Part shown: positions 39,257 to 51,200 of the stretch, piece by piece | Position numbering within the stretch: position 1 is the first letter of the stretch | Layout: every line of letters begins with the position of its first letter | Source of the DNA: Montifringilla adamsi | Lineage: Eukaryota; Chordata; Aves; Passeriformes; Passeridae | DNA: 64,000 nt | Direction of reading: 5' to 3' | Assembly: GCA_017590115.1 (NCBI GenBank) | Contig: JAGGNK010006892.1 | Span: 14,237,736 to 14,301,735 of the forward strand | Translations under genes and position numbers: made by a program | The notes under the pieces: model-generated | The model's database searches: none | Seen by the model: only the letters and a program-made list of their open reading frames with translations | Told to the model about the DNA's origin: nothing

Positions 39257-42200
39257 CTAATGAAAACACAAGTGAGGTCAGTATTGAGCCCTCACACTCA
39301 CATTCTCACTCGTCTTCCCCAACAGCTGTCTTCCAGAATTTCCAAGTGCCAAGCTCTCATTTTACCTTTCCATCAGAATAAGCAGTTTCTCTCTGTATCT
39401 CTTCACTGCCAATAAATGTAGAAGCAGATGGTGGTGACACATAAGCTTCATTAGGAGAGGTGTCCTGAGATGACAAGCAAAAACTCAAATCAAGCTTTGT
39501 CTTAATATACGTTTTTCCTAGGCTGACAGGCATTTTAGGAAACAAGGAGCATCACAGAAGGAAGATGAATATGGGGAGGCATAAACACAATCTGGGGTTT
39601 AAGCAACTCCAAGTATAATTCACGTGGTACAAGAGATGGAGACTGAGCAATCATTGGATATCTGTGGTCAGTTGCAGTCTGGACTAAAGTGGAATTCAGT
39701 GATGTGCTGTAACATGGTGCTCAATTTCCTTAAGAAATCCACATCATGGTATGAAAATATCAAGTTCTCTAAAGCCTAAGTGTAACCTACAGCAAATAAT
39801 GTAAGAAATAATTAAACTATTTAAAAGATCCTTGCACAGTTGCCCTACATGGTGCATAAGAACATCCATCCTTCTTTAGCCCTCCCAAAAGGTAAAAAAT
39901 TCAAAAGAGTAGGAGATTATTACTTTTTATTTTTCCTGAGCCAAAGAATAATGCAACTACTGGACCAAGGTAAAACACTCCTCACTGACTAGTACATAGC
40001 CATTTTCTGTTATGACAATAAAAGCTGAAGAACACAAAAAGATGAGTCAACAGTCTCATCAGTCACCCTCCAGCTACTCATTAACTTTTCTATTTTAGGC
40101 TTTTTCTTCCCTGCTTTGAAAATCAAATCAAGACACAGGACTTACCACCATTAAAGTCTGATTATAATCTTCTAGTGCTGTCATTGCCTCAGAGTTGTTT
40201 CTCTCATTAGCAGGTCCTGATGCCGGTGTTCTAGAAAGTTTTCCTACTGAGATACATGTAATAGTTAAATTGGACAGAGAAATTAAAGTGTGGTTTAAGA
40301 GTTACAATTATATACGAGGTCAAGCTGTACAGGACACCCACATTTCTTAACTGCAGTAGAAACTGAAAGCAGGATATTTATTAAAAGGATAGGCACATGC
40401 CCAGAAAAGAATCAATCACTGACATTGTTTTGTGTGTCAGCAAGAAGCTAGAACTGAAGAATGGTTACAATGGACATTTAATGCACTTTCTCTTCTATTT
40501 AATCTCTGTAGATTTACAAAGGATTTGCCCCTCCTAGAAATTTAGACAACATTATTAGTGATGCTTTATAATGAACAAAGGAAGATGAATATCAGTTTTT
40601 AACAGGAACTGGTCAGCACATTTTTTCCATGTCTCCCCTATCAAATTACCAAAATAAAACTACCTTCAATTCTGGAACATACTCCTGTAACAGATAACAC
40701 GATAGCTGGATGAGCTGTCAGAGGTGTCAAAAAAGTACCCTGCAGTTACTTTCCATATGTGCTTATCCCTTAGGAAGGCAGACACTAACTGTGAACAAGG
40801 AACACCTGCCACAGCATTGCCCATATGATTACAGATCTGCTAACAGAGGGTTCTGAAGAGACACAGCAGTTCTGATGTTATCAACACACTCAACTAGACA
40901 TTAGAAAGAAGTTCTTCACTGTCAGGGCAGTGAGGCACTGGAGCAGGTTGCCCAGAGAAGCTGAGGTTGCTCCTTTCCTGGAATGGTCCAAGGCCAGGCT
41001 GGATGGGGCCCTGAGCACCCTGGTCTAGTAAAAGGTGTCTCTGCCTATGGCAAGGGGTTGGAACTGGATCATCTTTGAGGTCCCTCCCAAACAAACTATT
41101 CAGTGACTGATCTAACCAACATCTGCAGCTTGGAAAACACCAGTGATGAATGTCATTTCTGATTACAGAAAGCAGCTTCTGCAGTGCTCCAGACCCTCAA
41201 GTATGACGAGAAGCATTTTTCACTCCAAAACTGGAGCGAAATCACAGCTTTCTCCAGAATCCCACCCTAGGAGGTATTTACACATATGCTCAAGCCCATG
41301 ACAGTTCCCACTCTGTCTCCTTTTGAAGTGGTAATGCACTCCACAAAGCAAAACTTCACATTCATTTTATTTTAAAGATTTAACAGAATTCTCTGCATAG
41401 ACAAATATTTTTACCTTTTGCTTGTGAATAACTTTTGCCATTTATCCTGCTGCACTTCTGTACTGGAAGAAGCGGAGATGCACTTCGATTTTTTAGGCCT
41501 CTGCTTGGTAGACACTAAAAGAAAGGAAGTATTTGTGGCTTATGTGACATGTAATCATAACTGTTCATACTGAGTCAATAAAATTTATAGACCATATGAC
41601 ATTAGATTTACTGGAAGCTTTCTTCACAAACTATACAGTTTTGAGACTTGATCAGCAGAAGGGCTTGTGTGATGTAGCCCAAGCTGCACTTTGGAACTCT
41701 TCCTCCTTCAGCTCCCTCACTATCAACAACTCCAGAATGTTAATTTGATGCAAGCAATCCAGAATAATAGTTATAGTTTCAAAACTTAATATAACTGCTT
41801 CAGACAATTGTGAACTGCTTGGTTTGCCTGGTTGATCCTGAAGGGGCAGAAGTTCACAGCTTAGACTCCATCAATTACTTTTCTTTCATACTTGCATCAT
41901 TTTTAATTTCCAAGATGAGTTCCTCAACAAAAGGGATGCTGCACATTGTGAGCACTGACATTTGCAGAGAATATGACATTAACAAAATTCTGTGTCTGTC
42001 ACCACTAGTCTCGTCCCCACAGCAGTAAATGAAAAGTAAACAGCTAAGTTGTAGCTATTGGAGTCCAAGTATATAACAGAAAACTCACCAGTATTCACAC
42101 AAATATGTTTAAAGCACCAAGATTAATAACTTACAGATTCTGCTCTATTTAGACTCATCCCAGGATTTTCTATTTTTTTCTTGTTTCCAGCAGCTTCTAC

Positions 42201-45200
42201 TTTCTTCCAGGCTTCTAGACGGAACTTCTCCATAATTCTGATTTCCTCTTTTAGCTCAAAATTCTCATTTACTAAAGCTTCTATTTGATCTTTCAGGCGT
42301 CGATGGGTGGTCGACCATTTTGCCTCTTTTCGTTTTAGATCTTCCTGTAACTCTGCAATCTGCTGTTTTAAAGCCTTAGAAAAATGCATGTTTTCATTTT
42401 TAATATAATAAAATATATTTTAGTTTCTAATAGAAATACAAACACAAGCAAAAAAGGCATAAGTGGCAAAAAAGTCAAATCAGCTTAATAGTGCAGGGGT
42501 GAAAGGTAAGGAAGAGTTTTCTTTTCTGAAAGAGTGATTATTTACTTTAAACTACCAACTTTATAAGCTCTACTCCAACCACAGGAATTGTTTTTCTTGC
42601 TTTCTTAGCACCCTTTACACTTCCTAGATTGGCCAGTACAAATACACTTGAGACAGAAACACAAAATCCTTAATGCTACCTTTGGAAGGCCCTTCAAAAA
42701 TCTTGGCACAGGAAAACAGGGAGGACACAAACACGCGAAAACACATGCAAATCTGCCTAGTTTAGCAAATGTCAATTCAGTTTTCTGAAGGGAAATCTGT
42801 AGGGAAGGAAGAGGGAAGTCCCTGTGTGATGTTTAATATGGCTTGTTTATGCATAGGAAAACCATACATCCTGACAATGAAGGAAGAAACAGATCTTGTT
42901 CTTTACATCACTGATACCTAAAGACCTATAAGTGATAACAAAATGTAACTTTGAAAATTGTAGAAGATTACTACATAGACTGAACAAGAGTTATAGACAG
43001 AATAAAACCCTTGTGGACTTCTAGTTTGCACTTTGATCCACTACCATGAATAAAAACTTACAACTTAATATTTTAACTTCAGGAATTGTGTTTCAAAGTT
43101 GAAGATCATTCTATCAGTCACCAGCAGTTTTTAGGATGGAAATGTGACAAAAAGATTTGCTCATGAGGATTTTTTGCCTTAAAACCATCAAACAGCATTG
43201 TAAAGACTGTAGTTCCCTCCCTCAATTAAGAGCAATTTAGATTGGAAAAAAAACCAAAACTTTAAGATCATTGAGTGCAACTGTTAATCCAATACTGCCA
43301 AGTTCACCACTAACCCACATCTGCTGCAGTTCCCATTTTGAAATCACTTGTAATCTTTGAATTAAGTTAGAATTTAGTTCTTGACTGCCTTTAAGTGAAC
43401 TTACATGTTCCTATGTGGACTAGAATAATAATATATTTTTATACCTGAATTTCATCCCGTTCTTTTTTATCTGGAATTGCTCTAGCTTCTGTGGTGTATT
43501 TTTCAAAAACTTTACGCTCCTTTTGCAGTTTTTTAATTTCCTTTTTTTTATATTCTTCTATTTCAGCCAGTTCTTGGGCTTTCTTCTGTTCAAAGTCTGC
43601 AATTTCTTTCCTATAATTATGAAACAAAGTTGTTGCTTTAGCCCAAATCTCCTTTAAATCTGGATTTTAAGAAATAAAGTGAAGACTCAATGTCTTGTGG
43701 TCACAGACTGCAATTCAGCATCCATTACCCCCAGGAAGACTTACTTATAAACGGTATTACTTATTCAAGGAGCAAGATTTGTCACACAGCAGGTGTTTGA
43801 AGTCCAACCACAAACATTATCCTGAATTCAGAAAAGCTTTGGCCAAAATCTTGCCACGTTCTTCAAAACATTACAACACTATCCCCCAAAAGCACCAGAG
43901 AAAAGAATCTGCTAATAGGAGGTCAAAAATTAAATGTTAGCCAAAGACACAATGCTGTTTCCAAACAAAACAAAAGTGGCTGTGGTAGGAACAGATGTGC
44001 CCCATTTATGTCATCAGAGGTAATTGTTCTGTTCTATATGCCACTTTAAATGTCCCTGTTCAAAATTAAAAGATTCTCAGTGTGTACACACAAATATCAA
44101 ATCCAAAGCAAAAGCACTAAGACCAGTTCTGCAAGGCTAATTCAGGATTGTATTATCCTTTAGAACAAAAGTACACATCCTCCAAAATAGAGCCTTTAGG
44201 GACATCATATTAACTGAACAGGGGTTCTTAACACTATTAAATTGTGTGTAATAATTACAGTTTAACATACCCATAGAGCAACAACTTGTGTCTAGCCCTG
44301 TCTCCACTGTAACTGAAGCATGTGAACCTGTGCTGCTGGTAAGTGAACAATAGGAGAGTCTGCAACACGCTATGAAAGTGAATGCACCAAAATGTTTTGA
44401 GTAAAAATTACCTGATATTTGCCAGGGCGTGCTCTCTTTCCTCACGGAGTTTACTCAGAGTTGCGTTTTCAGCTCGGAATCTCTCAATTTCATTTTCCAA
44501 CTCAGCGAGTCTCTCTCTCAGTAGCTGGGATGGAACAGTGTTTCCTATCAAAGCACAGGCACATTATCCAAATGGCATTCATAAGACTGAAGTGAACAAT
44601 TATCACACACTAGCTTAAAATTTGTTAAAAAAAAAAAAACCAAGTAAATACTATTTTTAGAGACATAGTAAATATCATTTAGAGACAGCAGTAATTTTGC
44701 AAAAAAAAGGTAATAAGGTAAGGTAATATCCAGATTATATCCAACCTGAACCTCCCCTAACACAATTTCAGGCCATTCCCTTGATTCAAAGGAATCTACT
44801 CCACAGCAGATACTCTAAAGTAAAGCACATTTTTATTGGAGCCAAGAGATCATGCAGGGGTTAGCACTCCATGTGCACGTCTGACTGGGGTTCATTTTGC
44901 ACAGGCTTTTATACTTCACAGTTCTGGCATCCAGCCTTGTTTGTTTGTTTATCTAAAAGCTGCCGTTTTAAGGGTTGGGGTCTTACCTAACGTGGTTTCT
45001 TTATCCTAGGGTTACAAACACAGTACATAGTTCCTATCTAACATGTTCATCACATTCACCTTACTGCTGTTATGCTTTCCTATAACTGTGCTTTATTGAT
45101 TACATTCTTCTGTCTGTGAAAACAAACCCTATGACTTTGCATTTTTCCAGGCTTCTGTGACAGCCAACATGCCTCTCCCTTCTTACCACCTTAGCTTGCT

Positions 45201-48200
45201 AGGGCTAGGCCTCTGCTTGCAAAAGTGGTTACAGTCAGACACAGCAGTTACACTTAAGTTTTTCTTAATTGATATTTATGCTAAGGTGCTGATGTCAAGT
45301 GAGGCCAGTCTTTCACGTTCAGGTCTGTCAGTGCTCACCACAGAGAGATCAGTGCCTGCCCCTCCTCTTCCCCTCATGCCTTCAAGGGAGTCAACAGCTC
45401 CTCCCAACCTTTAGTATGGTTGGCAAACTTACTTAGTATACTTCCAGTTCTGTGTCCAAGTCATTTATGAAGATGTTGAAGAGCAGAGGGCAGAGGATGG
45501 AGCCCTATGGAACCCCAGTAGTGACAGGTCACCAGTCTGATGTCACCCCATTCACTGGAACCCTTTCTGCCTGACCTGTGAGCCAGTTGCTCACCCATCA
45601 CATGATGTGTTTATCCAGCTGAATGCTGGACATTTCGTTCAGAAGGATACTGAGAGAGATGAAATCAAAGCCTTTACTGAAATCCAAAAAGGTTACATCA
45701 ACTGGCTTACCATAAAAATTTAAACAAAATCCTAAATATTCACTGGAGCAGAGTCTGAAACAAAGATCACAACTTCAGTGACAAAAGATTTAAATATGAG
45801 ACTGTGCCATCATGCTTTCACTGAACAACTCCATTTAATGATAGCAGAAATGCAACAGCTGCAACAGGGGGTTTTAGAGGTAGTTCTGCACAGACTGTAA
45901 CCATATAGATGAAATCAAACTTGGGCAAAGCAGAAAAATGAATCCACATTTCCCATATTCCACATGAACTCTGTAGATACTGTACTGCTTTCAGAAAACA
46001 CAGACAAGTCTGCCACTCCCTTAAATTTCGTAAGAGGAAAAAGTTAACCTAGCAGTGAATAGCATTACCCTACTGTGGTAAAAATCCACTGTGGTGGAAA
46101 GGAAGGTACCACTTCATTTTCAGCTTGCCCTTGCTATTTTCCTTCATTCAGAAACAGTGATCAAGCAGCTTCAGATCAAGTTACTTCAATGGGCTGAAGC
46201 CTCCAGAAGGAAGGAGAAAAAACCCCCACCAATTAAATTTTTGAAAAGAAGTTTTCACCAATCAGAGTCATTCTGCAAGCTTACTTCAATGGGCTGAAGC
46301 CTCCAGAGGGAAGGGGAAAAAAACCCCCACCAATTAAATTTTTGAAAAGAAGTTTTCACCAATCAGAGTCATTCTGCAAGCTGAGTAATTGTTAGATTTG
46401 GCATCAGACATGCAACCAGAGATGCAGGGGGAGAATAGGGCCATTTCTCACAGCAGAAGTCTGTACTTAAACCCTCTGGTGTAATTTCAGTTTGCAGCTT
46501 AAGCACCAGTAGGGAAGACTTGTACAACCCGCCCTCCTCACCACCTCCTACCAGTTGCTGTTCTCTCACCTCCCAGCTCTGGTTCCACATTTGATTTGGT
46601 TTCATGCTCTGGATGGCAGCCTGCCTTCTGCTTTGGTTTCAGTGAAGGAAACAGTTTCATCATCAGGTTTGATACAGGAGGTCCATTTGAATCACTGTCC
46701 ACTGCAGACTCTCCTTTCTTTGAGGCAACTTTTCTCTTTATTCCTTTGTCTGGGACAGTTGTATCATTCTTTAAGCAAAAGTCCATCTGCAAAGGCGTTT
46801 TAGTATATTTTTCAGGTAAATCAATGCTAACATAATTTTCATCAAGATCACTCCATGTTCTTTCATCATCAAACTCAAACTTATTCCTACTCATACATGA
46901 CATGCTTCTGTGATTGTCTGTAGCTTTTCTAACCTTTTGATTTGACAGTGCACCACAATCTTTGTCTGACAACCCAAGGTCAGCATCTCCATTTCTGCTC
47001 TCTTTGCTGATGTCCGTAACAGAACTACCACAATCTAAAAATTCTGGTTCACTTTCTCTGTGGTTCACAAGGGCTGTCTTAGCATCTTTGTTGTCATGCT
47101 TCAATGTGGCCCCAAATTCACTCTCAGAATCTGTAGCAGTATCACTGTTGCCCTCACTCTTATCTTCACTTACAATCCAGTGATTACTTTTTAAAGCAGG
47201 AGCTGCTTTCACGGAAGAAGCTGAGAATATTACACCATCTGTTTTACTCAATGGATCCTTCATTCTAAAATCTGTTCCTGAATTTGAGGCTGTATGCATA
47301 ATTGGGCTATCATTTATATTTTCCTGTGCCATGCAGTCTGCCCTTTTATTTCTCTCATTTTTAAGTTCAATGGCCAGCGCCTTGACTTGCTGCTGCTTTG
47401 CCTTGATAGGAGTAGAAGACATCCTACGGCCTTTTGAAGTTTGCTGGTCTCGTTCCAAAATCCTTTGCACAAATGAGGAATTACTTGAGAAAGATATTTC
47501 ATCTGCAACTTGTTCTAGAAACAAAAATTCATCTAATTCTAGATTCTCTTTTTCTTTTTCTTTTTCCCAGTTCTCCAGTTTATTCTGAAATGAAAGCTCA
47601 AAAGACAGTTCTGAATCTTTTACAGGCTGACCTATGGGACATTTAGAATCAGAAAAGGCACTGGTCAGTTCTTGAGACAACTGAGACTTTTTAGCACCAG
47701 GTAATTTGTTTTTGATTTTGCCAGTGTTAGACTTAGCAAATTCTACTCTGTTCTCTGTATTTTCTATTTTGTTGTTAATTTCTGATGCGTAAGAATCTCT
47801 CATCTGTCCATCATGATTTTTTCCTGATTGCATTCTTGTTTCTAATGGCAAGATATTTTCTCCATTGTGATTCCTGAGTACCACTGTCTTCTGAATAGGA
47901 CAACGTTTTACTTTATGGGGGTGGCTGTATTTTTTACATGGTGCAAAAGGATTTTCAGAAACCAGTTCTTTCCCAGGAAGCACAGTTTTCTTCTGTATTT
48001 GTAATCTGTCCACTTTAATAACATTTCTATCATCTAAAGCCCTTTGTTGAAGTTTTGAGGTGTTTTCTCCAAGTTTTGTCATTTTAGACTTGGGATTAGT
48101 GAATCTTGTTAAACCTTCCCCTCTTTTCAGGAAGGGTCTCTTGATCACTGGTTTTTGGACAGCTGATCCATTTGTCTCCTGAAAATGAGTAAAGAAAAGC

Positions 48201-51200
48201 AAACGATAAAATGTTAAAAAGCTCCTTACACAGTTTGAAGATTTCTTCAAATAAATCCCAGACATCAGTAGAAATTTACATGGTATATTTCTACTGGATT
48301 TCTGAAGACTTAAGCAAGTGAAGTATTTGGGGCTTATAATTTTTTAGAATGCGAATGTTGCACGCAGTGTTAGCTTTCCCTGCTAGCATCTTCCTTGTAC
48401 ACTTTTAAAGCACCTATCACATCTCAGCACAATATATAAAGAAGAATGAAGGTTTTTAGAGTAATAATCAATAACCTGTAACTTCTGGGTTTGCTCCAGA
48501 CGCTCTTCTTCTAGCTGTATCTGTTCTTCCAAGAATTCTTCAAAAGTTTGTTTCTTCTCGTGTATTGCAGCTTTAATGGGTCTAGAGTAATTATAAAAAC
48601 AACTTATAATTCTGTATAAAATAACTATGTTTAACATCACTGGGAATCAAAGACCTATGGTGTAATTGTATAAAAGATGACAAATTCTGAGGTGCTTTAA
48701 GCATTAAGTTAATCTGAGAAATACATTTTAACACTACATGTTTATCCAATCCCTGCAATAGTTAATATACATATCTAAAAGGCACTGTGTGCAGGGTTTT
48801 TTGCTTTTTCTTTCACTGCTTTTCTTAAGGACCCTTTCCTTTGGACAAATCACCCAACTTCCACTCATAATTTAGTCACACTGCCAATTCCTACAGTATA
48901 ACCTTTCCACTCAGGAATGCTACTGAGATAACGTTCCCTGTCTCCTTCTTTGATATTCCTCCTCCTTCACAGGAGTGCTGGGTCTGACTGGCAGAGAGTG
49001 AGCTTTTTCTATAGATAACAGCACTGATAACATAATATTTCAGTTATTACTGAACCCTGCTTGTATAGCATCAGGGCTTTCTTTGCTTTTTCATGCTGCT
49101 GCCCACCCCAGGAAGCAGGCTGGGGGTGGTCAAGACCTACCCCAGGGGAGACACAGCCACGTTTCATAGAATGACATAACCACTGTGTGGTTTGGGTTGG
49201 AAAGGACTTGAAAGATCATCTCGTTCCAACCTCCCAACCCCGCCGCAGTGGGCAGGGACAACTTCCACTAGACCAGGTTGCTCAGAGCCCTGTCCAGCCT
49301 GGCCTTGGACATTTCAAACAACCATAACTCCCCATAATAAACTAAAAACACACAGCCTTGCCCTCCTCCCTCACATTACTACTTTCAGAGCATAACAGTG
49401 GATAGGAGGTTGTAATAAATCCAACTGGGAACAGCAATCATAACTGCTTATATACCCAGCTACACTGAAAGGCACTTCTATGCTCTCATTACCCCAGGCT
49501 GCTCACACACCTCCTCATCCAACACACAACACTTCATCTTTTACAGCACCACCAATTCCAAGCAAGAGCATCTCTTACCACAGGTCTCCACAGTACCTAG
49601 AAAAATCAAATCCTTTGTTAAGAAATTGCACAAATTCAGAGCATCAGACTCTTTCACTCAGGACTCAGAATTCAACCAAACTTGTGTAATTTGATAAAAA
49701 AATGCATAATTATAGTCTGAATTACCTTTCCTCTGCATTAGTCAACAACTGTTCACCTCCACGGGAATTTTCAGAGACATCTGCGCTTCCCACACCTAAT
49801 ATGTGATCAATGTGATTATCTTCACTCTCCATTAATAATTCCATCTTTTTTTCTGGACACCACATGTTCTTTCCTGTGAAAGCAATAGAGTTGGCTTTTT
49901 TTTTTTCATCCCAACAACAAATCAGTTTTCAGCACATACTTTAAACAGCATTCAGGTCAGGTGCAAACCAGAAGGGAGCTTCATGGCCATGTGATCTGAA
50001 TTCCTACACAAAACAGTTCTAAGATTTCCCCAAATTAATTCTTATTTGAATTTGCACTTTCTTTCTTTTTAATGGAACAAGCAATTATGCATTAAAAATT
50101 TTCCACAGAACTTAAATAATCCATTCTGATTGTTCATCTGCTTTGTTATTGTTAACGTATGGCTTAAAAACATAACTGAACAAATGTTGATGTCTGCTGT
50201 ACTGATGAGCTCTCTCATCAAGCTTCTAATTTCCCACATATACATACATAAATTGAGAATAATTTGATTTTTGGCTCATGTGCTTTTAGGCAAACTCAAA
50301 CAGACAACAATAGGAACATTCTGAACATTCTGTAAGCTGTCAGTAAACAAACCAACACACCAAGTAAACCAACTGAAATTATAAAACCTTCAAAATCAGT
50401 AGCAGAAAATTACTCTCAGTGACAAGGTGAAAAAAAGCACCACACATCAAGTTATCTTTCTATAAATGACTAAGCACTAATGTATTTGTCTTCCTTGTTT
50501 TACAAACAATTTGGCCTTTTCAGAGGCACATACAGACCTTGCTTTTCACAGGCAGACACTTCTGAAAGATTGCTCTTCAAAGATAAGGTGCATTCTCCGT
50601 TGTTCAGCTTTTGTAAAGAATCGTTTTCTTGTGTATGGGAGGGAACAACCAGAGCATGAGCTCTGTCTTCAAAGATATTCTGATATCCAGACAATGGCAA
50701 CTGAGGTGAAGGTGCTAAGCCTGTGGAATGCCCAGGTCTCAGCTTTTGACTTTCAGCCATTACAGCATAACCTTGAAAGGAGAAGGAACAAAATGGCTGT
50801 GTCATTCTATTTGTATCACAGAACTACTGCTCCACAGGAGAAAAGAAATAGCACTGAAGGGCAGGATTGATCACCCAGCCTCCACCAGTATGTCACTGAC
50901 CAACAATAAGTGATTGGGCAATCTTGATTTTTCTTCTCCTAAAATAAGCCCTAATTTAATCTTCTCAGGTAGGCAGAGTGAAAGACTAAGTCAGGTTGGA
51001 CTGACACTGCCAAGAGCAGAAAGTACCCCTTCTCAGCTCTAAAAGCTTTTCCCAGCCATGAGCTGTCCCCTCTCCTTGCACCCAGCAAACAAGACTGGAA
51101 AACTGATACAGGTTACAAGTCTGTTTTTAAATACAGATCAGCTCACTATCCTGGTTCAGCTCATCACCTGAATGTGATATGTGTGAGCACAAACAAGGAG

